In this document: positions 1 to 8,896 of the stretch, piece after piece
Layout: every line of letters starts with the position of its first letter
How positions within the stretch are numbered: position 1 is the stretch's first letter
DNA from: Sphingomonas sp.
GTDB taxonomy: Bacteria; Pseudomonadota; Alphaproteobacteria; Sphingomonadales; Sphingomonadaceae
NCBI GenBank assembly: GCA_017418975.1
Contig: JAFOMG010000011.1
Coordinates: 765,931 to 829,930, forward strand
Reading direction: 5' to 3'
Length of the DNA: 64,000 bases
Position numbers and translations under genes: made by a program
Notes under the pieces: model-generated
What the model was told of the DNA's origin: nothing
Databases searched by the model: none
What the model saw: only the letters and a program-made list of their open reading frames with translations

Positions 1-13
1 TTGCTCTCGGCCC

Positions 14-42
14 TGGATCCCCGCCTGCGCGGGGATGACGGA
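14..42. repeat. REP-type palindrome
   Basis: A short inverted repeat with arms ATCCCCGC and GCGGGGAT around a 4-base centre lies in non-coding DNA left of the metal-efflux genes. The same core recurs at 43595-43671 and at 61832-61964, so this is one member of a dispersed intergenic palindrome family. Confidence 0.75.
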
Positions 43-161
43 GGAGAACGCGGGGGTGAGGGAGGAGGGCGCGGGAATGGCGGTGCTTGCCGAATGAGTC
101 CCCCAACCAGGCCCGTCATCGGGCGCTTACACTTGGGCGTGGATGTGATAGGGACGCCGTG

Positions 162-494
162 ATGCGCCTGTTGCTGCCCTTCATTGCCTGTCTGATGCTG
201 GTGATCACCAGCCTGACGACGGTCGCGCACGCGACCGAGGCGCCGGAGCGGCACCTCACCACGATCGAGATCGAGGGCTGGCACGCGCCCGGCGACGCCG
301 ATGAAGTGCCGGCCGATCCCGACAAGAATTATCCGCATCACCATTCGACCTGCCACGGGCATGACCTCGCCGCGCCGGTGAAGGCGCCCGCGGCGCCGCT
401 TGCCCATGGCGGCACCCCGCTGGCCTGGCGCATGCCCAGCGCCGAGCTGGCCGCGCGCGTGGCCGACACGCCGCTCAGACCACCGATCGCCTGA
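162..494 (+). CDS. His-rich periplasmic protein, CzcI-like
   Basis: Small exported protein of 110 residues. The ATG at 162 is chosen because it begins a clean signal peptide (MRLLLPF..., hydrophobic core, cleavage likely after AHA near residue 24); an ATG at 87 would add 25 unconvincing residues. The mature part is rich in His and acidic residues (YPHHHSTCHGHD at about residues 59-70), which suggests metal binding, and ends in PLRPPIA, like the tails of small CzcI-type proteins encoded beside heavy-metal RND pumps. It sits 54 nt upstream of the adaptor gene and is probably co-transcribed with it. The exported, His-rich character is visible; a metal-sensing or buffering role is inferred from the neighbours. 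Confidence 0.7.
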   Translation: MRLLLPFIACLMLVITSLTTVAHATEAPERHLTTIEIEGWHAPGDADEVPADPDKNYPHHHSTCHGHDLAAPVKAPAAPLAHGGTPLAWRMPSAELAARVADTPLRPPIA

Positions 495-548
495 CACCGG
501 CCTGGGCGCCCCTCGGGGCGCGTCTGTCCCTGTCAGGAGTTCAAGTTC

Positions 549-1676
549 ATGTATCGAATCGCAGCGGCGCTTGGCGTCGCGACGCTCATTGCCGGCTGCG
601 GCGCGCCCGCGCCCCAGCCGGAAAACAAGACCGCCGAGACGCATGCCGAAGGCACCGCGACTCTCACCGCCGAACAGATCGCGGCGGCCAACATCACGCT
701 GATCCGGCCCGGCCGGGGCGGCACCGGCGCGGCGATCGAGGCGCCGGCGCTGCTCGAGAGCGATCCGGACGCCACCCGGGTGGTCGCCGCGCCGCTCGAG
801 GGGCGGGTGATCGCGCTCGTCCGCAACCTGGGCGATGCCGTCCGCCGGGGCGAGACGCTGGCGGTGATCGAGAGCCGCCAGGCCGCCGGCCTCCAGGCCG
901 AAGTGGAAAAGGCGCGGACCCGGCTGGAGCTCGCCCGCAAGACGCTGGCGCGCGACGAGGCGCTCTATGCGCGCGGCTTCCGTCCGCTGCGCGAAGTCGA
1001 GATCTCGCGCGCCGCCGCCGACCAGGCGGAGACCGATGTGCGGCTGGCGCGCCAGCAGGTGGCGGCCTCGGGCGTGCGCGGCGGCAGCCTCAACCGGATC
1101 GTGATCACCGCGCCGATCGCCGGCCGCGTCGTCGCGCGCAGCGCCGTGCCGGGCCAGATGTTCACCGCCGATGCGGCGGAGACGGAGCTGTTCCGGATCG
1201 CGGCGCTCGAGCGGTTGACCGTCGCCCTGTCGATCGCGGCCGGCGATGCCGCGCGGGTGCGGCCCGGCAATCCGGTCGAAGTGACCGCGGCGGGGCGCAC
1301 CGCCATGGCGCGGGTGCGCTTCGTGGCGCCGGCGCTCGACCCGCAGACGCGCCTCGTCCGCGTGCTCGCCGATCTCGACAATCGCGGCGGCCAGTGGCGC
1401 GCGGGCGAGCCGGTGCAGGCGCGGATCGAAGTCGCCGGGGCGAGCGATGCGCCGCTGATGGTGCCGGCCACCGCGGTGCAGACCGTGGAGAACCGGCCGG
1501 TGCTGTTCGTGCGGACGCCGCAGGGCTTCCGCACCCAGCCGGTGACGCTGGGCGCGCGCGACGGCGCGATGGTCGCGATCCTCTCCGGCCTGGCGGGCGG
1601 CGAGCAGGTCGCCGCCACCAACACCTTCACGCTCAAGGCCGAGCTCGGCAAGGGCGAAGCGAGCCATGAGGACTGA
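549..1676 (+). CDS. czcB: Heavy-metal efflux RND periplasmic adaptor, CzcB family
   Basis: Membrane-fusion protein of 375 residues that would link the CzcA-type pump in the inner membrane to an outer-membrane channel. The N-terminus is a lipoprotein signal with lipobox LIAGC (Cys near residue 17). A biotinyl-lipoyl half motif (VVAAPLEGRVIALVRNLGDAVRRG) begins at about residue 77, a helical hairpin rich in Glu, Arg and Ala covers about 115-175, and the second lipoyl half (ITAPIAGRVV) and beta-barrel regions follow. The pump gene begins 3 nt after its stop, so the two are coupled. No His-rich N-terminal metal domain is seen. Metal efflux is well supported; which metal is inferred from the pump. 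Confidence 0.92.
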   Translation: MYRIAAALGVATLIAGCGAPAPQPENKTAETHAEGTATLTAEQIAAANITLIRPGRGGTGAAIEAPALLESDPDATRVVAAPLEGRVIALVRNLGDAVRRGETLAVIESRQAAGLQAEVEKARTRLELARKTLARDEALYARGFRPLREVEISRAAADQAETDVRLARQQVAASGVRGGSLNRIVITAPIAGRVVARSAVPGQMFTADAAETELFRIAALERLTVALSIAAGDAARVRPGNPVEVTAAGRTAMARVRFVAPALDPQTRLVRVLADLDNRGGQWRAGEPVQARIEVAGASDAPLMVPATAVQTVENRPVLFVRTPQGFRTQPVTLGARDGAMVAILSGLAGGEQVAATNTFTLKAELGKGEASHED

Positions 1677-1679
1677 GCC

Positions 1680-4600
1680 ATGATCGCCCGCATCGTCAAC
1701 TGGGCGGTCGACAAGCGCTGGCTTGTCCTCCTGCTTACCGCCATCGCCGCCGTGATCGGCGGCGCCGCCCTGTACCGCCTCCCCATCGACGCGGTGCCGG
1801 ACATCACCAACAACCAGGTCCAGATCAACGTGCGCGCGCCCGCGCTCTCGACCGAGCTGGTCGAGAAGCAGGTCGCCTTTCCGATCGAGACCGCGCTCGC
1901 CGGCATTCCCGGCCTTGAATATACCCGCTCGCTCAGCCGCAACGGCTTCGCCCAGGTGACGGCGGTGTTCGCGGACGCGACCGACATCTATTTCGCCCGC
2001 GCCCAGGTGAACGAGCGGCTGGCCGGCGTGCGCGAGGGCCTGCCCGACGGCGCCGATCCCGAGCTGGGGCCGATCGCCACCGGCCTCGGCGAAGTCTATA
2101 TGTGGACGGTCCGGCTCGATCACCGGCCGGACGACAAGCACCAGCCCGGCGAGCCCGGGATGCAGCCCGACGGCAGCTATATCACCCCGGAGGGCGAACG
2201 GCTGGTGAGCGAGACCGACAAGGCGACCTATCTGCGCACCGCGCAGGACTGGATCGTCACGCCGCTGCTCAAGAACGTGCCGGGCCTGGCGGGCATCGAT
2301 TCGATCGGCGGCTATGCCCGGCAGATCCTGGTCATTCCCGATGTGGCGAAGCTGGCGGCGCTCGGCCTGACGCTCACCGATCTCGCCACGGCGATCGAGC
2401 GCAACAACACCAGCAGCGGCGGCGGCTTCGTCGACCGCAATGGCGAGGGGCTGGCGGTGCGCGCCGACGCGCTGGTCCGGGGCCCGGCCGAGCTGTCGCG
2501 CATCGTGATCGCCACGCGCGCGGGCGTGCCGATCACGCTCGACCAGGTCGCGACGGTGCGGACCGGGCAGGCGGTTCGCATGGGATCGGCGTCGGAGAAC
2601 GGCACCGAAGTGGTGGTCGGCACCGCGATCATGCGGATCGGCGAGAACAGCCGCACCGTGGCGACGGCGGTGGCGGAGCGGCTCCAGTCGATCAACGCCT
2701 CGCTGCCGCCCGACGTGGTGGTCCAGCCGGTGCTCGACCGCACCGCGCTGGTCAATTCGACGATCCGGACGGTGGCGCGCAATCTGAGCGAGGGCGCGCT
2801 GCTCGTCATCGTCGTGCTGTTCCTGCTGCTCGGCAATTTCCGCGCGGCGCTGATCGCGGCGGCGGTGATCCCGGTCACGATGCTGCTCACCGGTTTCGGC
2901 ATGCTGCGCATGGGCGTGTCGGCCAATCTGATGAGCCTGGGCGCGCTCGATTTCGGGCTGATCGTCGACGGCGCGGTGATCATCGTCGAGAACGCGCTGC
3001 GCCGCCTCGCCGAGCGCCAGCACGAAGCGGGCCGGTCGCTCGACCGGGCCGAGCGGCTGGAGACGGTCTCCGCCGCGGCGCGCGAGATGATCCGGCCTTC
3101 CGTCTATGGCCAGGCGATCATCATGCTCGTCTATGTGCCGCTGCTCACGCTGAGCGGCGTCGAGGGCAAGACCTTCGTGCCGATGGCGGTGACGGTGATC
3201 CTCGCGCTCGCCTGCGCCTTCGTCCTGTCGCTGACCTTCGTGCCCGCCGCGATCGCGATCTGGCTGTCGAAGCGGGTGGAGGAGAAGGAGGGGCGCATCA
3301 TCGGCTGGCTGCGCCGGCGCTACGAGCCGGGGCTGGACCGCGCGATGCGGCGGCCGACCGTCACGATCGGCGCGGCAGTGGCGAGCCTGGGCGCGGCGGC
3401 GCTCGCCTTTCTGGCGCTGGGCCAGGTGTTCCTGCCGCAGCTCGACGAGGGGGACCTGCTGATCCAGGCGCTGCGCATCCCCGCCACTTCGGTCCAGCAG
3501 AGCCAGGCGATGCAGGTGCCGCTCGAGCGGCTGATGGCGAAGCAGCCCGAAGTGAAGTTCGTCTTCTCCAAGACCGGCACCGCCGAGCTCGCCTCGGATC
3601 CGATGCCGCCCAACGCCACCGACATGTTCGTGATCCTGAAGCCGCGGGCCGAATGGCCTGATCCCGGCCTGGCCAAGGAAGCGCTGGTCGCGCGGATCGA
3701 AGGGCAGCTCGCGAAGCTGCCGGGCAATGCCTATGAGATCACCCAGCCGATCCAGATGCGCTTCAACGAGCTGATCGCGGGCGTGCGCGGCGACATCGCG
3801 GTGAAGGTGTTCGGAGACGACTTTTCCGCGATGAACGCCACCGCGAACCGGATCGCGGGAATCCTGCGAGCCACTCCGGGGGCGGCGGATGTGAAGGTCG
3901 AGCAGACCAGCGGCCTGCCGATGCTCGACATCCGGGTGAACCGCGACGCGATGGCCCGGCTGGGCGTCACTGCGCAGGACGTGCAGGACCTGGTCGCCGC
4001 CACGCTGGGCGGGCGCGAGGCCGGCATGATCTTCGAGGGCGACCGCCGCTTCCCGGTGGTGCTGCGGCTCTCGGAGGCGCAGCGCGCCGATTTCGATGCG
4101 CTGGCCCGGCTGCAGCTGCCCGTTGCGGGCGGCGCCTTCGTCCCGCTCGCCAGCGTCGCGGAGATCCGCGTGGTCGACGGTCCCAACCAGATCAGCCGCG
4201 AGAACGGCAAGCGGCGCGTCGTCGTTCAGGCCAATGTGCGCGGGCGCGACGTCGGCGGCGTGGTCGCCGATGCGCGGGCGGCGATCGAGCGCGAGGTGCG
4301 GCTGCCTGCCGGCAGCTATCTCCTATGGGGTGGCCAGTTCGAGAATCTCGCCTCGGCGCGCGATCGGCTGGCGCTGGTGATTCCCGCCTGTTTCGCGCTG
4401 ATCCTGCTGCTGCTCTACGGCGCGCTCGGCTCGGCGCGCGATGCGGCCATCGTCTTCACCGGCGTGCCGCTCGCGCTGGTGGGCGGCGTGCTCGCGCTAT
4501 ACCTGCGGGGCATGGACTTCTCGATCTCGGCGGCGGTCGGCTTCATCGCCTTGTCGGGCATCGCGGTCCTCAACGGGCTGGTGATGGTCTCCTCGATCCA

Positions 4601-4862
4601 GGACCTGGTCCGCGCCGGCGTGGCGCGGGCGGAGGCGGCCAGGGCAGGCGCGATGCAGCGCCTGCGCCCGGTGGTGATGACCGCATTGGTCGCCAGCCTC
4701 GGCTTCGTGCCGATGGCGCTCGGCCATGGCGCGGGCGCGGAGGTGCAGAAGCCGCTGGCGACGGTGGTGATCGGCGGGCTGATCTCGGCGACCTTGCTCA
4801 CCCTGTTCGTGCTGCCCGCGCTCTATGCCCGGTTCGGGCAGCCGCGGCGCGACGCGGCATGA
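1680..4862 (+). CDS. czcA: CzcA-type heavy-metal RND efflux pump
   Basis: Inner-membrane proton/metal antiporter of 1060 residues, normal for the heavy-metal RND family. It starts with a cytoplasmic residue stretch and TM1, carries PDITNNQVQI at the first periplasmic loop, and has the TM4 motif DFGLIVDGAVIIVEN near residue 423. The two Asp and the Glu of this motif are the arrangement of pumps for divalent cations (Zn, Co, Cd, Ni); Cu/Ag pumps of the CusA type lack the first Asp. A second membrane half and porter domain follow. The gene ends 55 nt from the convergent type IV secretion operon. No outer-membrane CzcC gene adjoins it, so the channel must be encoded elsewhere or lie left of base 1. 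Confidence 0.95.
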   Translation: MIARIVNWAVDKRWLVLLLTAIAAVIGGAALYRLPIDAVPDITNNQVQINVRAPALSTELVEKQVAFPIETALAGIPGLEYTRSLSRNGFAQVTAVFADATDIYFARAQVNERLAGVREGLPDGADPELGPIATGLGEVYMWTVRLDHRPDDKHQPGEPGMQPDGSYITPEGERLVSETDKATYLRTAQDWIVTPLLKNVPGLAGIDSIGGYARQILVIPDVAKLAALGLTLTDLATAIERNNTSSGGGFVDRNGEGLAVRADALVRGPAELSRIVIATRAGVPITLDQVATVRTGQAVRMGSASENGTEVVVGTAIMRIGENSRTVATAVAERLQSINASLPPDVVVQPVLDRTALVNSTIRTVARNLSEGALLVIVVLFLLLGNFRAALIAAAVIPVTMLLTGFGMLRMGVSANLMSLGALDFGLIVDGAVIIVENALRRLAERQHEAGRSLDRAERLETVSAAAREMIRPSVYGQAIIMLVYVPLLTLSGVEGKTFVPMAVTVILALACAFVLSLTFVPAAIAIWLSKRVEEKEGRIIGWLRRRYEPGLDRAMRRPTVTIGAAVASLGAAALAFLALGQVFLPQLDEGDLLIQALRIPATSVQQSQAMQVPLERLMAKQPEVKFVFSKTGTAELASDPMPPNATDMFVILKPRAEWPDPGLAKEALVARIEGQLAKLPGNAYEITQPIQMRFNELIAGVRGDIAVKVFGDDFSAMNATANRIAGILRATPGAADVKVEQTSGLPMLDIRVNRDAMARLGVTAQDVQDLVAATLGGREAGMIFEGDRRFPVVLRLSEAQRADFDALARLQLPVAGGAFVPLASVAEIRVVDGPNQISRENGKRRVVVQANVRGRDVGGVVADARAAIEREVRLPAGSYLLWGGQFENLASARDRLALVIPACFALILLLLYGALGSARDAAIVFTGVPLALVGGVLALYLRGMDFSISAAVGFIALSGIAVLNGLVMVSSIQDLVRAGVARAEAARAGAMQRLRPVVMTALVASLGFVPMALGHGAGAEVQKPLATVVIGGLISATLLTLFVLPALYARFGQPRRDAA

Positions 4863-4916
4863 GGCGCGCGCGGGGCCGCGCGAGCGGCTCCGCGCCGGCC
4901 CGGCGAGCCTCGCGGC

Positions 4917-5318
4917 CTATCGCTGCGGGACCGCCGCTCCGGCATAGGGGTCGTAGCTTTGCGCCGGCGACGGCAGCGGCGTCGGCTTGGGTATGGCGGC
5001 GGCGAGCGGCGATGGCGGGGGCGCTGCGCGCTCGGGAACATTGCTCCCGGATTGCAGCGATCCCAGCAGCCCGGCGGCGATCACCGGCGCGCCGAACAGG
5101 ACGAAGCAGCCCGCGATGACGGTGGCGCCGCGCCGGACGGGCAGGCGGCCGCCGAGCATCAGGAAGCCGATGCTGGCCACGGCGATCAGCGCGATGCTGG
5201 TCGCGACCGTGCCGAGGGCGACGCCCTCGATCCAGCCGATTGCCGCCACGAACGGGCTCGATCCCGCGGGATCGGCCAGCGAGGGCGCGATCGCATAGGC
5301 GAGGGCGGGCATCGTCAT
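4917..5318 (-). CDS. Second VirB2/TrbC-like pilin, distal end of T4SS operon
   Basis: Protein of 133 residues resembling the VirB2 protein encoded at the other end of this operon: both have a WIEG motif, a shared LGTVAT stretch with a hydrophobic helix after it, then a GR loop and GATVI.GCF.LFGA. Unlike that copy it has only a short N-terminus without an obvious signal peptide, and it carries a roughly 45-residue Pro/Ala/Ser-rich tail ending YDPYAGAAVPQR. Its ATG overlaps the virB11 stop by 4 nt, so it is translationally coupled to the operon. It may be a minor pilin or an assembly factor. The VirB2/TrbC membership is clear from the two-helix pattern; the separate role is inference. Confidence 0.8.
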   Translation of the reverse strand: MTMPALAYAIAPSLADPAGSSPFVAAIGWIEGVALGTVATSIALIAVASIGFLMLGGRLPVRRGATVIAGCFVLFGAPVIAAGLLGSLQSGSNVPERAAPPPSPLAAAIPKPTPLPSPAQSYDPYAGAAVPQR

Positions 5319-6310
5319 GCGAGCAGCACCTCCGCGACGCGCCGCTGCCCGCCGGTGCGGGCGAGCTGGACATAGACGTCGACCGTGCTGCGCACATAAT
5401 GGCGCACATCGTCGCGGCTGAGCTGGGTGCCGGCCTGCAGCACCAGCAGCACGATCTGCTCGATCGCGCGCTCGGCGGAATCGGCATGGACCGAAGTCAT
5501 CGAGCCGGGATGCCCCGTGTTGATCGCGCGTAGGAAGGTATAGGCTTCCTCGCCGCGCAGCTCGCCCAGGATGATGCGGTCGGGGCGCATGCGGAGCGAC
5601 GCGGCGAGCAGGTCGGTCGCCGTGACCCGCGCTTCGCCCAGCGCGCCGCGCACCGCCAGCAGGCCGACCAGGTTCGCGTGATGCTGGTGGAGCTCGGGCG
5701 TGTCCTCGATCAGGATCAGCCGCTCCTCGGCCGGGATCTCGCGGATCAGCGCGTTGAGGAAAGTGGTCTTGCCGGTCGAGGTGCCGCCGGAGACGAGGAT
5801 GTTCTTGCGGGCCTTCACGGCGGTGGCGAGCATCCCCGCGATGTCGCCCGCCTCGAGCAGCTCCGCCAGTTGCCCGTCGACCTGCGACTTGCCGGGCGCG
5901 GTGGATCGGCTGGTCGCGGCGAAGGCGCCGGCCGCGACATAGTCGTCCAGGCGGAGATCCGACGAGATGTGCTTGCGGATGGCGAGCGCCATGGGGCCGC
6001 GCGTGGCCGGCGGCGCCGCGACCTGCACGCGCGAGCCGTCGGGCAGGCTGGCGGAGAGCAGCGGGTGCTCGCGGCTGATCCCCTGATGCGAGAGCGCGGC
6101 GATCTGGCGGGCGAGCCGGTCGAGCGTGGCGGCGTCGAGATCCGGCGCCGGATACCGCTCCACCGCGCCGCCGAGCGTCTCCGCCCAGATCTCGCCGGGG
6201 CGGTTGACATAGATGTCGGTCACGTCGGGCCGGGCCAGGACTTCGGCGAGCGGCGCGAGATAGGCCTTCAGATAGACCCGGGTGTCGTTCGCGGCGGCGG
6301 GCGCGTTCAT
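5315..6310 (-). CDS. virB11: VirB11-type T4SS ATPase
   Basis: Hexameric traffic ATPase of 331 residues at the cytoplasmic base of the type IV secretion channel. Walker A GGTSTGKT lies at about residues 175-182, the Asp box (LILIEDTPEL) near 197, the Walker B region (RPDRIILGELRGEEA) near 235 and the His box (GHPGSMTSVHAD) near 258, so the catalytic set is complete. The ATG at 6310 overlaps the virB10 stop by 4 nt. Its own stop overlaps the start of the distal pilin gene. Function follows from the family; the substrate is unknown. Confidence 0.96.
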   Translation of the reverse strand: MNAPAAANDTRVYLKAYLAPLAEVLARPDVTDIYVNRPGEIWAETLGGAVERYPAPDLDAATLDRLARQIAALSHQGISREHPLLSASLPDGSRVQVAAPPATRGPMALAIRKHISSDLRLDDYVAAGAFAATSRSTAPGKSQVDGQLAELLEAGDIAGMLATAVKARKNILVSGGTSTGKTTFLNALIREIPAEERLILIEDTPELHQHHANLVGLLAVRGALGEARVTATDLLAASLRMRPDRIILGELRGEEAYTFLRAINTGHPGSMTSVHADSAERAIEQIVLLVLQAGTQLSRDDVRHYVRSTVDVYVQLARTGGQRRVAEVLLA

Positions 6311-7413
6311 CGGGCTTCGACGCTCGTGAAGTCCAGATCGCGCGCGACGAAGACCGAGATGCTGGTCGCGGCCTTGACCTTGAGCGTCGGCTTGATCTGG
6401 GTCGGGGTGACGGGGCGGGCGGCGCCGCCCAGCGTGCCGGGCAGGGCCACGATCACCGGGCTGTCCGCCGCGCGGGCGGCGAGGTTGACGCCGATATCGA
6501 GGGCGGACTGCAGGATCGCGCCGGCGAAGCGCTCGAAGAAATGCGAGTTGACCCTGGCGCGAATGCCGCCCTGGCCGAGCGGATCGCTGGCCGGCGAGCC
6601 GATCGCGATGGTGGCGCCGTCCGGGCGGATCAGGCGGATCCAGTTGACGAGCATCCGCTTCTGGCCGGATTCGGTGTCCGTGCCATATTCGCCGATCAGC
6701 CGGCTGCCGCGCGGGATGAGCACGCGCGTGCCGTCGAAGCCGCGGATATCGCGCGAGACGAGCGCGCGCGCCAGGCCCGGGCTGGTCGAATCCAGCGCGG
6801 TTTCGAGCACCGCGGGGATCAGCGTGCCCTGGGGCACCGTCGTCGCCTTGTTGGAGAGCACGCCGGCGGCGGTGCGCGCGCCGGCGACCGAGTTCTTCGC
6901 GAGCGGGCCGGCGGCGGCGGGCGCGGCATTGCCTTCGCCCTGCGCCTGCGGCCGCTCGGCGCCGGTCGTGTCGATCACCAGCGTCGGCTCGGCGGCGACC
7001 CGGGCCGGCTGGGCCGGCGGCGGCGACGGTTGCGGCACATAGGTCGGTTGCGGAGTATAGGCCGGGGCCGGCGGCGGCAGGATCCGCGGCATGGGCGTCG
7101 GCGTGGGGCTGGGAAGCGGCGCCGGCAGGGGCGGCGGCTGCGGCACCGGGACCGGCGGCACGTAGAGCGGCGCGATCTGCGACGGCGTCGACAGCGCATC
7201 GGCGGGACGAGGCCGGATCGCCGGAGCGCTCAGCGAACGACGGCGCGCGTCCAGAATGGCAAACAGCACGAGCCCGATGCCGACCGCGACCAGCAGCAGC
7301 GTCCAGGCCGGCGGGCCGGATCGCGGCCGGGCGACCACGGGCAGCATGCCGGCTTCGGCGGCGGGGCGCGGATCGCCGCTCGGGGGCGGAGGCGGGGCGG
7401 CGGGGTCGCTCAT
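6307..7413 (-). CDS. virB10: VirB10/TrbI-type T4SS core protein
   Basis: Envelope-spanning core-complex protein of 368 residues. A Pro-rich cytoplasmic start is followed by one membrane helix (TLLLVAVGIGLVLFAIL, about residues 36-53), then a long Pro-rich periplasmic linker (about 75-140) and the conserved C-terminal beta domain (PQGTLIPAVLETALDSTSPG... ending before TSVEAR). The ATG at 7413 overlaps the virB9 stop by 4 nt. With VirB9 it would form the outer-membrane ring and respond to ATP hydrolysis by the VirB4/VirB11 ATPases. Nothing is missing compared with the family. Confidence 0.95.
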   Translation of the reverse strand: MSDPAAPPPPPSGDPRPAAEAGMLPVVARPRSGPPAWTLLLVAVGIGLVLFAILDARRRSLSAPAIRPRPADALSTPSQIAPLYVPPVPVPQPPPLPAPLPSPTPTPMPRILPPPAPAYTPQPTYVPQPSPPPAQPARVAAEPTLVIDTTGAERPQAQGEGNAAPAAAGPLAKNSVAGARTAAGVLSNKATTVPQGTLIPAVLETALDSTSPGLARALVSRDIRGFDGTRVLIPRGSRLIGEYGTDTESGQKRMLVNWIRLIRPDGATIAIGSPASDPLGQGGIRARVNSHFFERFAGAILQSALDIGVNLAARAADSPVIVALPGTLGGAARPVTPTQIKPTLKVKAATSISVFVARDLDFTSVEAR

Positions 7414-8105
7414 CGCCGGTCCACCACGCGCACGGCTTCCGCGCTGCCATTGTCGATGCGGAACACCAGCCTGTCCTGAATGCTGTCGATCACTATCCGT
7501 CCGTCGCGCATCATGCCGTTGATCAGCGTCTCCCTGCCGCGGCCATTCACCGCATAGATGGCGGGAAGCGGCCGATCTTCCGGCCATTCGACATAGGTGT
7601 GGATGCCGTCGTCGTGAATCCCGCTGGGGCGAAGTTCGGGGCTGCCGCGCACCTTGTAGCGGCCGACCACCTTTTCCGGCCCCGCCGCGCCGGGCGCCTG
7701 ATCGGAAAGCAGCGCCGGATAGCGGAACTTGATCGACCAGGCCGTGGCGGGGCCGGCCTCGGCAAGCGACGACAGCTCGAAATTATAGCGGCGCGAGTCG
7801 GTCACCACCAGCATGTTGGTCGAGACGCCGGTCCGGATCGGCTTGACGAAAAGCCGGTCGCCGCGGCGATTGGCGGTGACCTGCCAAGCGCCGCTGTCTC
7901 CCAGCGCGACATTCTCCACCCGCTCGTCCGGCGCCAGCTCGATCGTCACCTGATAGCCGGGTGCCGCCTCCAGCCACACCACCTGATCGGGGCGGTAATC
8001 GACCGACTGGATATGCGGATTGCCCGTGCCAGGAACCGGGCGGACCTGCGCGGCGGCCAGGCAGGGGGAAAGCAGCAGAAAGGCGAGGATGGCTGCCCGC
8101 GTCAC
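7410..8105 (-). CDS. virB9: VirB9/TrbG-type T4SS core protein
   Basis: Periplasmic/outer-membrane core protein of 231 residues. A GTG start at 8105 is inferred: it overlaps the virB8 stop in a GTGA arrangement and begins an obvious signal peptide (VTRAAILAFLLLSPCLAAAQ). The N-terminal domain has the family pattern (RVENVALGDSGAWQV, about residues 60-74), and the C-terminal domain (TYVEWPEDRPLPAIYAVN) is the part that binds VirB7 and VirB10 in relatives. No VirB7 lipoprotein gene is present in the operon, although VirB9 usually depends on one. Confidence 0.93.
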   Translation of the reverse strand: MTRAAILAFLLLSPCLAAAQVRPVPGTGNPHIQSVDYRPDQVVWLEAAPGYQVTIELAPDERVENVALGDSGAWQVTANRRGDRLFVKPIRTGVSTNMLVVTDSRRYNFELSSLAEAGPATAWSIKFRYPALLSDQAPGAAGPEKVVGRYKVRGSPELRPSGIHDDGIHTYVEWPEDRPLPAIYAVNGRGRETLINGMMRDGRIVIDSIQDRLVFRIDNGSAEAVRVVDRR

Positions 8106-8896
8106 AATTCCACCTCTGGCGTCGGCGCGGGCCGCGGCGGCGCCTGCGGCACCGGCGCGGCCGCGCCGGGCACGGGCGTGGGCGCGGCGGACGGCGCGGC
8201 GCTCGGCTCCGCTGCCGGCAGCGCCTCCGCATTGCGCTGATATTGCGTCACTTCGAAGCCCAGCGGATTCACGAACCGGTCCTCGAGGCTCATCGGCTCG
8301 CCCGAATAGCGATAGCGGACCACCGACACCCAGGCGCGCGGCGCCTGCACCGCGCCGTTGGCGTCGCGCTGCACCGTCTCGAACCGGACGAGCGCGGCGT
8401 TCCTGCCGATCGGCGACACGCTCTTCACTCGCGTCTCCACCAGGCTCGTGCGCGGCAGGCGCGCCAGCGGGCTGTCGGGGTTCGAGGCCTGCATGCCGGC
8501 GACATAGGCGGTGCGCGCCGCGCCTTCGGACCAGAGCGAGACCTTGCGATAGCTGGCCTGGAGCGAAGTCGCGTCGAAGCTTTCGCGCGCGATGACATAT
8601 TGGACCAGGAAGGATTGGGTGAGCGCGGCATTGGCGCTCACCTGCTGCGCGTCGAGCGGCTTCAGCGCCTGGACATAGCCGGTCTGCTTGTCGACCAGCA
8701 GCGTATAGGGCTCGACGGTCTTGAGCGGCGTGAGCGCGAGCAGCGCCGCGGCTTCCATCAGGGCGATCGTGCAGGCCACGCCGGCGACGATCCACGCGGT
8801 GCGCCGCGAGCCGCGCAGCGCCTCGCGGCCATCCTCGGCCCAGCTTCCCGCCTCGCGATAATAGGCGTCCAGCGCCTCGCGCGCCTCGTTCTTCAT
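8102..8896 (-). CDS. virB8: VirB8-type T4SS inner-membrane protein
   Basis: Bitopic inner-membrane assembly factor of 264 residues. A short cytoplasmic segment is followed by one membrane helix at about residues 33-55 (TAWIVAGVACTIALMEAAALLAL) and a periplasmic NTF2-like domain to about residue 215, with TVEPYTLLVDKQTGY near the start. The last 45 residues are Pro/Ala-rich and low in complexity, an extension beyond the usual VirB8 length. The start overlaps the virB6 stop by 4 nt. VirB8 normally nucleates the channel by contacting VirB6, VirB9 and VirB10. Confidence 0.95.
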   Translation of the reverse strand: MKNEAREALDAYYREAGSWAEDGREALRGSRRTAWIVAGVACTIALMEAAALLALTPLKTVEPYTLLVDKQTGYVQALKPLDAQQVSANAALTQSFLVQYVIARESFDATSLQASYRKVSLWSEGAARTAYVAGMQASNPDSPLARLPRTSLVETRVKSVSPIGRNAALVRFETVQRDANGAVQAPRAWVSVVRYRYSGEPMSLEDRFVNPLGFEVTQYQRNAEALPAAEPSAAPSAAPTPVPGAAAPVPQAPPRPAPTPEVEL

